A DNA stretch of 21,846 nt, from contig DIDN01000012.1 of assembly GCA_002418185.1 (NCBI GenBank), forward strand, positions 1-21,846, in the 5' to 3' direction. The DNA comes from Deltaproteobacteria bacterium UBA5799 (GTDB lineage Bacteria; Desulfobacterota; GWC2-55-46). A program made the translations under genes and the position numbers. Below are positions 6,073-14,063 of the stretch, one piece after another (the first letter of the stretch is position 1; each line of letters opens with the position of its first letter). The notes under the pieces were generated by a model that saw only the letters and a list, made by a program, of their open reading frames with translations, was not told where the DNA came from and did not search any database.

Positions 6073-8787
6073 TCAGAAAGCCGGCGATTCCGGGGCCCGG
6101 ATGTATACACGGGCGTCTACCGCGATCGTGCCCTTGCCCTCGCCGAGGACCATGAGCGGGTTGATCTCTATGGTCTCAAGCTCGGGGAAGTCCTCGATGA
6201 GGGCCGAAAAGCGCAGTATCGTGTCCTTGAGGCCAGCTACGTCCCTGGGCGGCCTGCCCCTGTAACCCTTCAGGAGCGGGAAGCTCTTGAGCTGCGCAAG
6301 CATCCTCTCGGGCTCGATGTCGTTAAGCGGGTGTATGGCGAAGGAGACGTCCTTCAGTAGCTCGACCTCGACCCCGCCGAGCCCGGTCATTATGAGCGGC
6401 CCGAAGAGCGGGTCTACGGACATGCCCACTATCATCTCCTGAGCGCCCTTCACCATAGGCTGCACGATAACCCCGCTCATCTCGTCTATGAGGCCCGCCT
6501 CCTCCACCCTGAGCTGGATACCGTTGAAGGCCCTTCTGACCTCTTCCTCGCTCGAAAGCCCGACCGCTATGCCGCCTATGTCGGTCTTATGGACTATCCT
6601 CCTTGAGCGCACCTTGAGGACCACCGGGAAGCCCGTCTCGGCTGCGGCCCTCGCTGCCGCGTCCGCGTCCATCGCCACCCTCGTCTCGACCGCCTTTATG
6701 CCGTACTGCTTGAGGAGGTCGAGCGCCGCCTCGGGCATCATCCAGCCCCTCTCGGCCCCGTCTCCGAAGACTGCGCCCCTTATGGCGTCGGTGTCGAGCT
6801 CCGGGAACTTCACGGGCGAGCCCTCGGCCCTGTGCTTGTAAAGCGAGTATGCGTAGGAGAGCGAAAGCGCCTGGACCGCGTCCTCCGGGAAGACGAACGG
6901 GCGGAGCCCGGTGTCCTTCCTTATCCCCTCCATCATGGCCTGCGACATCATGAAGCACGTGACGACCGGCTTATCTCCCCTGTACCCATCGAGCGCGGCC
7001 TTTACGGAGCTTGCAACGTCCCCGGGCTTTGTAACCAGCGGGGGGATGTATATCAGCACTATGGCGTCGATTTCGGGGTCGCCGAGCATGACCTCGAGCG
7101 CCCTCCTGAACGACTCGGGAGGGGCCGTGGCTATCATGTCGACCGGGTTCGCGACCGCAGCGGCCCTGGGCAGGAACTCGCGGAGCCTGGACTGCGTCTC
7201 CTCCGAAAGGGGCGGGACCTTGAGGCCGAAGCCCTCGCACGCGTCGGCTGCGAGCACGCCGGGGCCTCCGGCGTTAGTGAGTATCCCGACCCTCGGCCCG
7301 TTGGGGAGCGGCTGGTGCGTAAGCACCTCGGCGGCGTTGAACATCTCCTCGATGGTAGTCACCCTTATGACCCCGGCCTGCCTGAAGAGCGCGTCGACCG
7401 CGACGTCCGATGCGGCAAGCGCGCCGGTATGCGATGTCGCGGCCCTCGCCCCCACCAGAGAGCGCCCGGCCTTGACCGCGATTATGGGTTTTTTGTGCGA
7501 TATCCTCTTGGCGATGCGGCCGAACTTCCTGGGGCTTCCGAAGGACTCCTGGTAAAGGACTATCACGTCGGTGTCAGTGTCGTCCTCCCAGTATTCGAGG
7601 AGGTCGTCGGTTGCGATGTCTATCCTGTTTCCGAAGCTCACGAAAGAGGATATGCCGAGGCCTATGCTCCTGGCGTGGTCGAGGAGCGCCAATCCCAGCG
7701 CGCCGCTCTGGGAGCCGATGCTGAGGTTCCCCGGCGGCGCGACCACCGGGGAAAAGGTCGCGTTAAGACGGACCTCAGGGCTGTTGTTCAACACGCCAAG
7801 GCAGTTGGGCCCCACCACCCTCATGCCGTAGGAAAGTATCTTCTCCCTGAGCCGCCGTTCCCTCTCCTTCCCTTCAGGCCCCGATTCCCCGAACCCGGCC
7901 GAGATTATGACGAGAGTGCCTATGCCCTTTTGCGCGCACTGGTCGACTACCGCCGGCACGTGCTCCGCCGGCACCACCACTACCGCGAGGTCGATATCCA
8001 CCGGCACGTCCAGGACGGTCGGATAGGAGAGGACCCCGGCTATTGAATCCGTCTTGGGGTTCACTGGAAAGACCACCCCCTTGAAGCCGTCCCTCAGCAT
8101 GTTTCTGAAGAGCGCGCCGCCCACGCTCTCGGGGCTCCTGGAGGCGCCGATAATGGCCACGCGCCTGGGGTTCAGGAGCTTCCTTACTCCCTCGCTCCGG
8201 GCTATGTGCTCCCTGTACGCCTGACGTTTCGAGTACTCCTCCTGGTCCTTCAAGTCGATGGTGTAATGGTATACGCCCTCTGAAAAGGCCTTCTTGAACC
8301 TGAACCCGCTCTCGTCAAAGACCTCGAGCATCCGGGTGTTCTCCTCGAGGACCTGGGCCCTGAAAAGGGTTATATTGTAGGTAAGGGCCGCTTTCGCCAG
8401 CTCCTCAAGGAGGAGCGTGCCTATGCCGTGGAGCTGGATATTGTCCTCGACGGTGAAGGCCACCTCGGCATTGGATGTGCCGGGGAGCAAGTCCCACCTT
8501 GCGACCGCGACTATCTGCTCCTTCACGGCCTCGCCTATGGCCGCCACGTACGCGTACCTGGCAGGCGGGGTCACCTCGGTGAAATACTTGAGTTCCTCAT
8601 CGGTTATGTGCTCCTTGGCGTACTGGAACCTCAGGTATCTCGTCCGCGGGCTGAGCCTGTAGAAGAAGTCCTTGAGCTTCTGCCTGTCCGTCGGGCGTAT
8701 GGGACGGAGCTTCAGGCTCTGCCCGTTCCTCAGTATGACCTCGATGCTCTCCGGCTCGCCGCCTTCGCGCCTCTTTTCAACCGCCAT
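6073..8787 (-). CDS. GNAT acetyltransferase fused to ADP-forming acyl-CoA synthetase
   Basis: The product is 904 residues. Residues about 20-180 are a GNAT domain, with acetyl-CoA-binding motif QLHGIGT at 118-124. Residues about 205-340 are a CoA-binding Rossmann domain (VAIIGASRSPESVGG). Next come succinyl-CoA-ligase-like domains (GPNCLGVLN at 326-334, IGSQSGALGLALLD) and the phosphohistidine motif TSHTGALA with His453. A C-terminal ATP-grasp domain covers about 685-900 (VVLKVRSRRIVHKTDIGG, EINPLMV). Enterobacterial Pat/YfiQ has the same parts in the opposite order, with GNAT last, and acetylates lysines on acetyl-CoA synthetase. Here the GNAT domain comes first and the active-site His is kept, so acyl-CoA synthesis (acyl-CoA + ADP + Pi from acid + ATP) may be retained. 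The ATG follows AGAGGTG at about five bases. The substrate is not predictable. Confidence 0.88.
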   Translation of the reverse strand: MAVEKRREGGEPESIEVILRNGQSLKLRPIRPTDRQKLKDFFYRLSPRTRYLRFQYAKEHITDEELKYFTEVTPPARYAYVAAIGEAVKEQIVAVARWDLLPGTSNAEVAFTVEDNIQLHGIGTLLLEELAKAALTYNITLFRAQVLEENTRMLEVFDESGFRFKKAFSEGVYHYTIDLKDQEEYSKRQAYREHIARSEGVRKLLNPRRVAIIGASRSPESVGGALFRNMLRDGFKGVVFPVNPKTDSIAGVLSYPTVLDVPVDIDLAVVVVPAEHVPAVVDQCAQKGIGTLVIISAGFGESGPEGKERERRLREKILSYGMRVVGPNCLGVLNNSPEVRLNATFSPVVAPPGNLSIGSQSGALGLALLDHARSIGLGISSFVSFGNRIDIATDDLLEYWEDDTDTDVIVLYQESFGSPRKFGRIAKRISHKKPIIAVKAGRSLVGARAATSHTGALAASDVAVDALFRQAGVIRVTTIEEMFNAAEVLTHQPLPNGPRVGILTNAGGPGVLAADACEGFGLKVPPLSEETQSRLREFLPRAAAVANPVDMIATAPPESFRRALEVMLGDPEIDAIVLIYIPPLVTKPGDVASSVKAALDGYRGDKPVVTCFMMSQAMMEGIRKDTGLRPFVFPEDAVQALSLSYAYSLYKHRAEGSPVKFPELDTDAIRGAVFGDGAERGWMMPEAALDLLKQYGIKAVETRVAMDADAAARAAAETGFPVVLKVRSRRIVHKTDIGGIAVGLSSEEEVRRAFNGIQLRVEEAGLIDEMSGVIVQPMVKGAQEMIVGMSVDPLFGPLIMTGLGGVEVELLKDVSFAIHPLNDIEPERMLAQLKSFPLLKGYRGRPPRDVAGLKDTILRFSALIEDFPELETIEINPLMVLGEGKGTIAVDARVYIRAPESPAF

Positions 8788-8868
8788 TCGGCACCTCTGC
8801 TTTTTTTATATGTACCTGCCCAAAAACCGGCTATAATCAAGTCTTTCCCATAACCCCGAAAATTGCAA

Positions 8869-8883
8869 CCCGGCGGCGCCGGG
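8869..8883. repeat. Perfect GC-rich inverted repeat in the divergent intergenic region
   Basis: CCCGGC-GGC-GCCGGG forms a 6-bp stem with a 3-base loop. It lies between the divergent GNAT-synthetase gene and the rlmI-like gene (gap 8788-8960). No T-tract follows on either strand, so it is not a typical intrinsic terminator. It could be an operator or simply a GC-rich hairpin. Confidence 0.35.
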
Positions 8884-8932
8884 CCGTCCTTGCGCAAAAA
8901 GACGGAGATGCGCCTTTTCCCGCTTGACGGAT

Positions 8933-8938
8933 TATAAT
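8933..8938 (+). promoter_or_regulatory. Consensus -10 box upstream of the rlmI-like gene
   Basis: A perfect TATAAT lies 22 bases before the ATG at 8961. Transcription would start near 8945, giving a very short leader that just includes the ribosome-binding site GGGAG (8951-8955). No good -35 is found at 16-18 bp, so the promoter may rely on an activator or on the -10 alone. Confidence 0.4.
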
Positions 8939-8960
8939 ACGCCTTTTACAGGGAGTCGAA

Positions 8961-10124
8961 ATGGAAATAGCTGCCGTAAACAGGATTACCCGGATACTCG
9001 GCGGACACCTGTGGGTCTTCTCGAACGAGCTCTTCACGAGCCCTAAGAACTTCACGCCAGGCTCGCTCGTAGAGCTTACCGACAGGAACGGGAACTTCCT
9101 GGGCATAGGCTATGTGAACCCCCAGTCCCTCATATCCATAAGGATACTCACCAGGAAAAGGGAAGAGATCGACGCGGCCTTTTTCAAGAGGCGAATAACC
9201 GCGGCCCTGGAATACAGGAAGAGGGTCATAGGGGAGAAAAACTCCTTCAGGGCCGTGTACAGCGAGAGCGACTTCCTCCCAGGCCTCATTGTGGACAAGT
9301 ACGGGGACTGCCTGTCCTTACAGTTCCTCACCCTCGGCATGGAAGCCCTTTCGGACATGGTCATCGAAGCGCTCGAGGACGTCTTCAGCCCCTCGTCGAT
9401 AGTTTTGAGAAACGACAGCTCCATCCGCTCGCTCGAAGGACTGCCGCTTGAGAAAAAAGTCCTGAAAGGCGCTATCGACCCCCTGCCGAGGGTCGAAGAG
9501 GACGGGGCTGTGCTCGAAGTGGACCCCATGTCAGGGCAGAAGACGGGTTTTTTCCTCGACCAGGCCGAGAACAGGAATTCCTTCGCCTCCCTCGCAAGCG
9601 AGGGCGACGGGCTGGACCTCTTCTGCTACACCGGGGCGTGGAGCATGCGGCTCGCCGGGTCGGGCATGAGGATGACGGGTGTCGATTCATCGGATTACGC
9701 AATCGGCCAGGCCAGGAGGAACGCATCCCTCTCGGGCCTCTCGGAAAGGTGCGAGTTCATAAAGGCCGACGTCTTCGAATTCATGAGGGAGGAGGCAACG
9801 GCGCAAAAAAGATATGATGCCGTCGTGCTCGACCCGCCGGCCTTCGTGAAATCAAAGGCCAGGACAGCCGAAGGGCTCAAGGCCTACACCGAGACGAACG
9901 CCGCGTGCATGAGGCTTCTTCGCCCGGGCGGCCTCCTTGCCACGTCCTCATGCTCTTACCACGTGGACAGGGCCGCGTTCCTCGACATGCTCCGCGCTGC
10001 CGCGAAAAAGGGCGGAAGGCAGGCCCGTATAATAGAAGTGCGCTCGCAGGCAAAAGACCACCCGGTCTCGCTCGCGGTGCCGGAGACCGAGTACCTGAAA
10101 TGCGTGCTTATGGAAGTGATCTGA
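8961..10124 (+). CDS. rlmI: Class I SAM-dependent rRNA (cytosine-C5-) methyltransferase, RlmI family
   Basis: The product is 387 residues, normal for RlmI (about 396 in E. coli). An N-terminal PUA-like RNA-binding domain occupies residues 1-70 (GHLWVFSNEL, PGSLVELTDRNGNFLGIGY). The central region carries QKTGFFLDQAENR at 193-205. The Rossmann methyltransferase domain has DLFCYTGAWSM at 219-229 (SAM binding), the catalytic-region DPPAFVKSK at 291-299 and SCSYHVD at 330-336, and ends with the family signature DHPVSLAVPETEYLK. E. coli RlmI makes m5C1962 in 23S rRNA. The exact target here is inferred from the family, and other members of this COG modify related sites. Its start is supported by GGGAG five bases upstream. 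It is monocistronic and divergent from the GNAT-synthetase gene. Confidence 0.85.
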   Translation: MEIAAVNRITRILGGHLWVFSNELFTSPKNFTPGSLVELTDRNGNFLGIGYVNPQSLISIRILTRKREEIDAAFFKRRITAALEYRKRVIGEKNSFRAVYSESDFLPGLIVDKYGDCLSLQFLTLGMEALSDMVIEALEDVFSPSSIVLRNDSSIRSLEGLPLEKKVLKGAIDPLPRVEEDGAVLEVDPMSGQKTGFFLDQAENRNSFASLASEGDGLDLFCYTGAWSMRLAGSGMRMTGVDSSDYAIGQARRNASLSGLSERCEFIKADVFEFMREEATAQKRYDAVVLDPPAFVKSKARTAEGLKAYTETNAACMRLLRPGGLLATSSCSYHVDRAAFLDMLRAAAKKGGRQARIIEVRSQAKDHPVSLAVPETEYLKCVLMEVI

Positions 10125-10174
10125 CTTGAGTTCCTGAAGGACCGCTGCCGAAGCCTTGGTCCACCGGGACCCAT

Positions 10175-10333
10175 TCAGCCCTGCTGAGCCGCTGCTTTTT
10201 TCTTTCTCGGCCTGCCGCGCCGCTTAACGGGCCTCGTCTCCTTCACCTCGCCCTGGAGTATGCGTATGGCGATATCCAGGTTGTCCCTTCTCTCCTTGAG
10301 TTCCTGGAGCACTTTCTCGATATCTTTGCTCAT
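10175..10333 (-). CDS. Small basic protein with AT-hook-like tail
   Basis: The product is 52 residues from the ATG at 10333. The reading frame extends upstream, but the upstream part overlaps the transporter gene and looks non-coding. The N-terminal half (MSKDIEKVLQELKERRDNLD) is a charged amphipathic helix, possibly a short coiled coil. The C-terminal half is Lys/Arg-rich with RRGRPRKKK, which contains the GRP core of AT-hook DNA-binding motifs. I do not recognise the family; a small nucleoid-associated or RNA-binding protein is a guess. The ribosome-binding site is weak (GGGG about eight bases upstream). A promoter with a perfect -35 precedes it, and it lies just downstream of the transporter gene. 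Confidence 0.6.
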   Translation of the reverse strand: MSKDIEKVLQELKERRDNLDIAIRILQGEVKETRPVKRRGRPRKKKAAAQQG

Positions 10334-10361
10334 TTGAGAAACCCCGTCCGATTTTTTACTC

Positions 10362-10389
10362 ACGATAGCTGAAAAAAGGGTTTTGTCAA
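10362..10389 (-). promoter_or_regulatory. Promoter for the small basic protein
   Basis: On the minus strand TTGACA (10389-10384, perfect) and TATCGT (10367-10362, 4 of 6) are 16 bp apart. The -35 overlaps the stop codon of the transporter gene. Transcription would start near 10355, about 20 bases before the ATG. Confidence 0.45.
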
Positions 10390-11651
10390 GCGGGTATGCG
10401 GTGGATGAGCTCGAACCAGGCCCAGTACACGGCGGCATTGGCTATGGTAAGCGGCACGCCCACCCTGGCGAAGTCGAGAAAGGAGATGCCTTCGCCCCCC
10501 TTTTTCTCTGAATTCTGTATGACTATGATATTGCTCGCAGCGCCGAGAATGAGGAGGTTGCCTGCAATGGTGCTCCCGGCGGCAAGGGCCATGAGGTCGG
10601 CTGCGGTGCCCCCTGCCGCGTCGAGTACAGGGAGGTAGAGCGCGACAAAGGGGACGTTGGAGAGGAGCTGGCTTAAAAGCACGCTCAGGGCCAGTATCGA
10701 GCCGTGCGACCCGGCCCCGGACCACCCGGCCGCAAGCCGCTGTATGAGCCCCGAGTCCCAGACGCTCGCCATCAGCACGAACATGGACGCGAAAAAGACG
10801 AGGGTGCGCCAGTCCACGTTCCTCAGTATACTGAAGCGCCCTGGGCTCAAGACCAGTAGCGGGGCCGCCGCCGCGAGCGCTATATGGGTGAGCTTAAGCC
10901 CCGGGTCGAGTCCGAGGAACACGGAGCCTACCTTCAGGGCGACCATCACGAGGATGACGGCCAGCGACAGCCTGCAAAGACCGGCAAGCGGCCTGTCGCG
11001 GACATCCTCCGGCGGGTGCAGCAGCCTCACGGCATGGAACTCCCTTCTGAAGGAGAGCCTCAGGACAAGGAATGCGATGACGAGGTTGACGGCGGTCGGC
11101 ACAGCCAGGTACTTGAAAAAGGTCACAAACGGGTTGGCAATATGGCCGTGGAGCGCAATGAGGAGGTTCTGGGGGTTGCCTATGGGGCTTGCGGCACTCC
11201 CTAAAGTTATCGCAAAACAGAGCGTTAGAAGCAATAGCTTAGGTCGGATATTATATTTTGCCGCAAACGACAGCATAAGCGGGGCGCCTATTATGGCAAC
11301 GGTATCGTTCATGAGGATTGCCGAGAAGAAGGCCATCAGGAAGAGTACGTATGCTATCAGGGCGCTCGCGCTCCTTGCGTTCCTGAAGAGCCTGTCGCCG
11401 AGGTGGTGGAGATACCTGCTCTCGACCATGGCCTCGCCCACGACGAACATGCCGAAGAGGAAGACCATTACATCGAGGTCTATGGAGGCGAGAGCGCGCC
11501 GCGGCCCTATCGAGCCCGAAAGGAGGGCGGCAAGCGCGCCGCCGAGCATTATCTGCCAGATGGCGAGCCTCAGGGTGCCCACCTGCCGGACGGCGATGAG
11601 CGCAAAGACCGCTAAAAGTATGGTCCCCGGCACAGGGTCGAATGGAGGCAT
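10386..11651 (-). CDS. ArsB/SLC13-type ion transporter (ion transporter superfamily)
   Basis: The product is 421 residues with about ten to eleven hydrophobic segments spread over the whole length. Two repeat-type signature regions are visible: NDTVAIIGAPL at 115-125 with GSAASPIGNPQN at 151-162, and near residues 340-375 LSNVPFVALYLP followed by AAGSTIAGNLLILGAASN. This arrangement, with NxxP/GNPQN and GAxSN turns, is that of the ArsB, CitMHS and SLC13 families, which move oxyanions, dicarboxylates or cations such as Na+/H+. The substrate cannot be told from the sequence. No arsR, arsC or arsA gene is nearby, so arsenite is not supported. It follows apt by 99 bp. There is no clear ribosome-binding site, and a hairpin sits directly upstream of the ATG. 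Confidence 0.8.
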   Translation of the reverse strand: MPPFDPVPGTILLAVFALIAVRQVGTLRLAIWQIMLGGALAALLSGSIGPRRALASIDLDVMVFLFGMFVVGEAMVESRYLHHLGDRLFRNARSASALIAYVLFLMAFFSAILMNDTVAIIGAPLMLSFAAKYNIRPKLLLLTLCFAITLGSAASPIGNPQNLLIALHGHIANPFVTFFKYLAVPTAVNLVIAFLVLRLSFRREFHAVRLLHPPEDVRDRPLAGLCRLSLAVILVMVALKVGSVFLGLDPGLKLTHIALAAAAPLLVLSPGRFSILRNVDWRTLVFFASMFVLMASVWDSGLIQRLAAGWSGAGSHGSILALSVLLSQLLSNVPFVALYLPVLDAAGGTAADLMALAAGSTIAGNLLILGAASNIIVIQNSEKKGGEGISFLDFARVGVPLTIANAAVYWAWFELIHRIPA

Positions 11652-11658
11652 AAATAAT

Positions 11659-11744
11659 GGGCAGCGGCCTGGAAGCCCTGCCCTGTCGAAGAGCCGAATA
11701 TGAGTGAACCGACGGTAAAGGCGGGGCTTTGGAAGCCCGGCCCG
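11659..11744. repeat. Pair of related intergenic hairpins between apt and the transporter gene
   Basis: Two segments of this 99-bp gap share TGGAAGCCC followed one base later by GCCC. One forms GGGCAG/CTGCCC (11659-11664 with 11678-11683), immediately before the transporter ATG. The other forms GGGCTT-TGG-AAGCCC (11724-11729 with 11733-11738), just after the apt stop. On the minus strand the second is followed by CGCCTTT and might weakly terminate apt. They look like degenerate copies of one small palindromic unit. Confidence 0.4.
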
Positions 11745-11750
11745 GATGCC

Positions 11751-12269
11751 TCAGTAAGAGAGTAGAGAGTAGACGGGGTGCGGCGCGAGCTTCTCCCTGC
11801 CCTTGAGTTCGTTGAGCTCGACTATAAAAGAACACTCGACGATGTTGGCCCCCATGCTGTTCACAAGCCCGGCGACCGCCGCCGCCGTCCCGCCGGTCGC
11901 GAGGAGGTCGTCGGCAATCACGACGTTCTGCCCCGGCTCTATCGCGTCCTGGTGGATCTCGAGGCTGTCTGTGCCGTACTCGAGCGAATAGCTCGCCTTG
12001 TGGGTCTTGTGAGGGAGCTTGCCGGGTTTCCTCACCAGTACAACCCCTGCCCCGAGCTTGTAAGCGAGGGCGGCGCCCACGACGAACCCCCGGGCCTCTA
12101 TGCCCACCACGAGGTCAATGCGCTTACCCACGTACCTGTGGCCCATCAGGTCCACCATGCGCTGGAAAGACGACGCGTCCTTGCAGAGGGTCGTTATGTC
12201 CTTGAAGAGTATCCCCTTCTTCGGAAAATCCGGCACGTCGCGGATGGCCTGCTTGAGCTGGTCTACCAT
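11751..12269 (-). CDS. apt: Adenine phosphoribosyltransferase
   Basis: The product is 172 residues, the normal length for Apt. It converts adenine and PRPP to AMP and pyrophosphate in cytoplasmic purine salvage. The 13-residue PRPP-binding motif is at 117-129 (VIADDLLATGGTA). The N-terminal IRDVPDFPKKGILFKDIT at 9-26 and VVGIEARGF at 54-62 are strongly Apt-like, as is the flexible-loop region RKPGKLPHKT. The ATG follows AAGGAG at a normal distance. It lies 58 bp downstream of the sigma-factor gene on the same strand, so it may share its transcript. Confidence 0.95.
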   Translation of the reverse strand: MVDQLKQAIRDVPDFPKKGILFKDITTLCKDASSFQRMVDLMGHRYVGKRIDLVVGIEARGFVVGAALAYKLGAGVVLVRKPGKLPHKTHKASYSLEYGTDSLEIHQDAIEPGQNVVIADDLLATGGTAAAVAGLVNSMGANIVECSFIVELNELKGREKLAPHPVYSLLSY

Positions 12270-12327
12270 TCTGAGTCTCCTTGGCGTTGGTCTGGTTGTC
12301 GCTTGCGGGTCATCTTAACACAAAAGC

Positions 12328-13239
12328 TCAGAGGGCATCAAGGGAAGCTACCTTGTCCCTGTCCCTGGCGAGGCTCTTCAATTTACCCAGGGCCTTTACC
12401 TCTATCTGGCGCACCCTCTCCCTGGTAACGCCGAAGGCCCTGCCTATGGCTTCGAGTGTTTCGGGGCCGCCGTTCCCTATGCCGAACCTGAGTTTTATGA
12501 CGCTCCGCTCGTGCTCGTCCAGGGAAGATAGCCACGCGTTCACCCTCTCGGCCTTGCGCTTGCAGTCGAGGAGGTCGACCTGCGGAAGTGCGGCAGGGTC
12601 CTCGAGCCTGTCAAGGAGCGACTGCTCGCTGCCGTCCGGCAGCGCGGCTTCGAGCGAATAGCTCTTCTTGCCTATGGAGTCGAGCTTCTTGACATACCTC
12701 CCGGAAAAGCCGGTCCGCTCGGCAAGCTCGCAGAAGTCAGGCTCCCTGCTCAGGGCCATCGTGAGCTCCCTTGTCGCCCGGCAGAGCTTCGATATGTCCG
12801 CAGTCACATGGATAGGCAGCCGCACGACGTTCCCCTGGTTGGCAATGGCCCGCTCGATGGACTGTTTTATCCAGTAGGTCGCGTAGGTGGAGAACTTGCA
12901 GCCCTTAGACGCCCTGAACCTCTCGACGGACTTTATAAGCCCGATGTTGCCTTCCTCGATGAGGTCCTGCAGGGGAAAACCCCTGTTCATGTACTTCTTG
13001 GCGATATTGACCACGAGCCTGAGGTTCGCCTCTATCATGCGGCGCCTCGCGTCCTGGTCGCCTTTCATTATCCTTTTTGCGAGGAGCTTCTCTTCGGCGG
13101 GCTTGAGGAGCGGGAACTTCTTGATGGTATTGAAGTAGAACTTTACAGAATCGGTTGAAAAGCCTTCCGAACCTTCGCTGCCGTCCCGGGTGTGCCTCCT
13201 GATGAAAGTGCCCGGATTTGAGCCTTCATGCTTCTCCAT
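12328..13239 (-). CDS. rpoS: RpoS-like sigma-70-family RNA polymerase sigma factor
   Basis: The product is 303 residues from the ATG at 13239. An ATG at 13287 would add 16 residues but has no ribosome-binding site, whereas the 13239 start follows GGGAAGGGGTAGAGG. Region 1.2 is at about 30-62, region 2 at 71-140 (NLRLVVNIAKKYMNRG, DLIEEGNIGLIKSVERF, FSTYATYWIKQSIERAI), region 3 at 141-215, and region 4 at 235-290 with the helix-turn-helix LEAIGRAFGVTRERVRQIE. There is no region 1.1, as expected for a non-primary group 2 sigma factor. The position after surE-pcm-nlpD is the standard location of rpoS, which supports the name. By family it redirects RNA polymerase in stationary phase or stress. 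Confidence 0.85.
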   Translation of the reverse strand: MEKHEGSNPGTFIRRHTRDGSEGSEGFSTDSVKFYFNTIKKFPLLKPAEEKLLAKRIMKGDQDARRRMIEANLRLVVNIAKKYMNRGFPLQDLIEEGNIGLIKSVERFRASKGCKFSTYATYWIKQSIERAIANQGNVVRLPIHVTADISKLCRATRELTMALSREPDFCELAERTGFSGRYVKKLDSIGKKSYSLEAALPDGSEQSLLDRLEDPAALPQVDLLDCKRKAERVNAWLSSLDEHERSVIKLRFGIGNGGPETLEAIGRAFGVTRERVRQIEVKALGKLKSLARDRDKVASLDAL

Positions 13240-13334
13240 ACGGCCTCTACCCCTTCCCTTAAGGATTAGTCCGGGACAAAGAAGCATTATCAGGTTGCGT
13301 TTCCGGTTTTACACCTTTTACAACAATTCTCAGG

Positions 13335-14024
13335 CTATGGCAAGAAAAAAAGCGGGTTCCTTACGGTCTTGCCCTGACGGATTTCAAAGTGGAGGTGCGG
13401 CGTTGAGGCGTTCCCGGAGCGCCCGACGGTGGCTATGCGGGTGCCCTTTTCAACTTTTTCACCGTGGCTTACAAGGTTTTCCCTGTTATGCGCATAGACG
13501 GAATAAAAATCGCCAGCGTGCTTAAGTATTATGATCCTCCCGTACCCGCGCATGTTGGAGTCCACGAAGACGACCTCGCCCGATTCTGCGGCTACGATGG
13601 GCGTGCCGTCCTCGGCCTTTATATCCATGCCGCCGTGGCGCACCCCGTTCCTCATGCCGAACTGAGAGATGACCTTTCCCTCCACTGGCCAGATGAACCT
13701 CCCCTTTTCCACCACTATCCGGCCAGTCTCCTCCTCTCGGCCCGAGGCGGGCGGCTTGTATGGCACGACCTTCCTTACCTTCGCGGCCCCGGGTATGAAT
13801 ATCCTGGCGCCCGCCTTTATTTCGGTGGGGTCCTTTATATTGTTTATCTCGGCGACCTCCTGCAGCTCTACACCGTAGGTCTTGGATATCCTCCAGAGGG
13901 TCTCCCCTCTCTTGACGGTATGATATACGCCCGGACCGGCGCAGCCTGAGAAGGAAAAGAGCGCGAACGAAAAGAGGAGAACTGCTGAAACGGCTCTGTG
14001 GAAGGGAGTGCTCAAAAAAAACAT
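13335..14024 (-). CDS. nlpD: NlpD-like LysM/M23 peptidase lipoprotein
   Basis: The product is 229 residues. The signal peptide ends in lipobox FSGC with Cys28 followed by Ala. A LysM peptidoglycan-binding domain covers about 34-78 (YHTVKRGETLWRISKTYGV). A LytM/M23 domain covers about 110-228. The zinc ligands His130, Asp134 (HGGMD) and His212 (HLH, 210-212) are all present, with His179 in YAHN. In E. coli NlpD these ligands are lost and the protein only activates an amidase; here the metal site looks intact, so direct DD-endopeptidase activity is possible. The rpoS-like gene starts 95 bp downstream. The palindromic element 14072-14194 lies upstream. The ribosome-binding site is weak (AAGAG). 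Confidence 0.88.
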   Translation of the reverse strand: MFFLSTPFHRAVSAVLLFSFALFSFSGCAGPGVYHTVKRGETLWRISKTYGVELQEVAEINNIKDPTEIKAGARIFIPGAAKVRKVVPYKPPASGREEETGRIVVEKGRFIWPVEGKVISQFGMRNGVRHGGMDIKAEDGTPIVAAESGEVVFVDSNMRGYGRIIILKHAGDFYSVYAHNRENLVSHGEKVEKGTRIATVGRSGNASTPHLHFEIRQGKTVRNPLFFLP

Positions 14025-14063
14025 CAGGACTCTTTTATTCTTAAAAGTTGCTAAAAAACAAAA

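Noticed and set aside
6832..8046. 404-codon plus-strand open frame
   Set aside because: It lies wholly opposite the conserved GNAT-synthetase gene, is a GC-rich shadow frame and has an Arg/Gly/Pro/His-rich composition without motifs.
10141..10174. GGTCC/GGACC hairpin after the rlmI-like gene as a terminator
   Set aside because: The stem is only five base pairs and no T-run follows on either strand.
10386..11651. Arsenite pump ArsB as a specific assignment
   Set aside because: The fold matches the wider ion-transporter superfamily, but no ars genes are nearby and no arsenite-specific feature is visible.
10657..11703. 348-codon plus-strand open frame opposite the transporter
   Set aside because: The opposite strand encodes a clear multi-pass transporter with family motifs; this frame has no domain signature or ribosome-binding site.
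11251..11835. 194-codon minus-strand frame with a repeated GRAS...PLP pattern
   Set aside because: It overlaps both apt and the transporter in another frame; the repeat reflects the two intergenic hairpins, not a protein repeat.
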